From the NCBI GenBank assembly GCA_015232955.1, contig JADFYS010000020.1:1-13966 (forward strand): DNA of 13,966 nucleotides, written 5' to 3'. The notes beneath the pieces were generated by a model. The model made no database searches and was not told the DNA's origin. It was given only the letters and a program-made list of their open reading frames with translations. A program made the translations under genes and the position numbers. The DNA comes from Gammaproteobacteria bacterium. GTDB lineage: Bacteria; Pseudomonadota; Gammaproteobacteria; Thiohalomonadales; Thiohalomonadaceae. Below, one piece after another: positions 13,493 through 13,966 of the stretch. How positions within the stretch are numbered: position 1 is the stretch's first letter; the number at the start of each line of letters is the position of its first letter.

Positions 13493-13966
13493 TTACCTCA
13501 CCACCGCCGGTTTCAACTCCGGCCGTTGCCCTTCACGCCAGCTCACCGCATAGCCATTGGTGTAACGCAGATCCAACGCCGCTACCCTCGGTACAATCGG
13601 GGCCACGAACTTGCGATAGACCCGGGCAAAACGATCTACCCGCCCTGTCGTCTCCTCCCGCCCCAGATTCAGCCGTAGCCCATTCTCCAGCTCCACCAGC
13701 CACGCCCGACGACTGTTCAGCGTCAGACGGTTCACCTTTAATGACAACAGCTGAAAATAGGAGCGAACCGAAAGCCAGGTCTGTAACACCCGCTTCTCGG
13801 TTCCCCGAGGCCCATGCAACCGAATCAGATCTGCGGTGAACTGTTCCGGCTGCTTCGGGTAGAAAAGATCACCGTCACTATTAAGGAGCGCATCCTCCTC
13901 CCACGCTGCAACCTCCTCCTGCTCTTCAATTCGAAGCAGAAGACGATCTGGCCAGCCACGCCGTAC
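13493..13966 (-). CDS. ftsQ: Cell division protein FtsQ, C-terminal part (runs off the window)
   Basis: FtsQ is a bitopic inner-membrane protein that links early and late divisome components through its periplasmic domain. The visible 157 residues start mid-gene and cover part of the POTRA end and the beta domain. They include VRRGWPDRLLLRIEEQEEVA, ALLNSDGDLFYP, RLTLNSRRAWLVELENG, LRLNLGREE, RFARVY and the end ALDLRYTNGYAVSWRE. The frame is open to the window edge, and the N-terminal cytoplasmic tail, membrane helix and POTRA start lie beyond it. The stop is 12 bases before ftsA. Confidence 0.93.
   Translation of the reverse strand, partial: VRRGWPDRLLLRIEEQEEVAAWEEDALLNSDGDLFYPKQPEQFTADLIRLHGPRGTEKRVLQTWLSVRSYFQLLSLKVNRLTLNSRRAWLVELENGLRLNLGREETTGRVDRFARVYRKFVAPIVPRVAALDLRYTNGYAVSWREGQRPELKPAVVR

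Noticed and set aside
1..13966. tRNA, rRNA, CRISPR arrays, prophage or complete insertion sequence
   Set aside because: No cloverleaf, regularly spaced repeats, transposase or integrase gene was seen on either strand.

Overview
The window looks like chromosomal DNA of a chemolithoautotrophic gammaproteobacterium, probably a Chromatiales-like or related sulfur-oxidising lineage. The grounds are a form II RuBisCO fragment, a CbbY-type phosphatase, a gammaproteobacterial dksA-gluQRS pair, a DksA very close to that of E. coli, and the tail of the division and cell-wall cluster in the order ftsQ-ftsA-ftsZ-lpxC. The taxonomic call is inference from protein resemblance only.

Left edge to about 2.9 kb: a disturbed zone. 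It opens with the last 40 percent of a form II RuBisCO gene, cut off upstream by unrelated sequence, followed by a strong intrinsic terminator. Next come the first ~60 codons of a type I restriction methyltransferase (HsdM), a Fic-family AMP-transferase whose two ends look rearranged, and on the minus strand a small YajD-type HNH nuclease gene. Two blocks of a dispersed palindromic repeat lie in this zone.

About 2.9 to 4.9 kb (minus strand): dksA, then gluQRS, then a stand-alone cyclic-nucleotide-binding-domain protein, tightly packed and probably one operon. It is divergent from the next block.

About 5.1 to 8.1 kb (plus strand): cbbY, a class I/II aminotransferase overlapping it by ATGA, and a ferredoxin-reductase-like protein 1 base further on. 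They are very likely co-transcribed. A 10-bp-arm inverted repeat lies just upstream of cbbY. A third copy of the dispersed repeat separates this operon from the convergent plsY gene.

About 8.2 to 9.8 kb: plsY (minus; phospholipid synthesis) is divergent from folB-folK (plus; two steps of folate synthesis), which overlap each other.

About 9.8 to 14.0 kb (minus strand): ftsQ (incomplete at the right edge), ftsA, ftsZ and lpxC, the conserved end of the division and cell-wall cluster. The ftsZ-lpxC gap holds three perfect-stem hairpins that look like a structured leader or junction.

No tRNA, rRNA, CRISPR array or intact insertion sequence was seen. Most of the window is ordinary housekeeping sequence. 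The parts that merit a second look are the broken RuBisCO and restriction/Fic zone, the dispersed TATACCC repeat family, the reductase with degenerate cofactor motifs, and the ftsZ-lpxC intergenic structure. I found no clear new multi-gene system.
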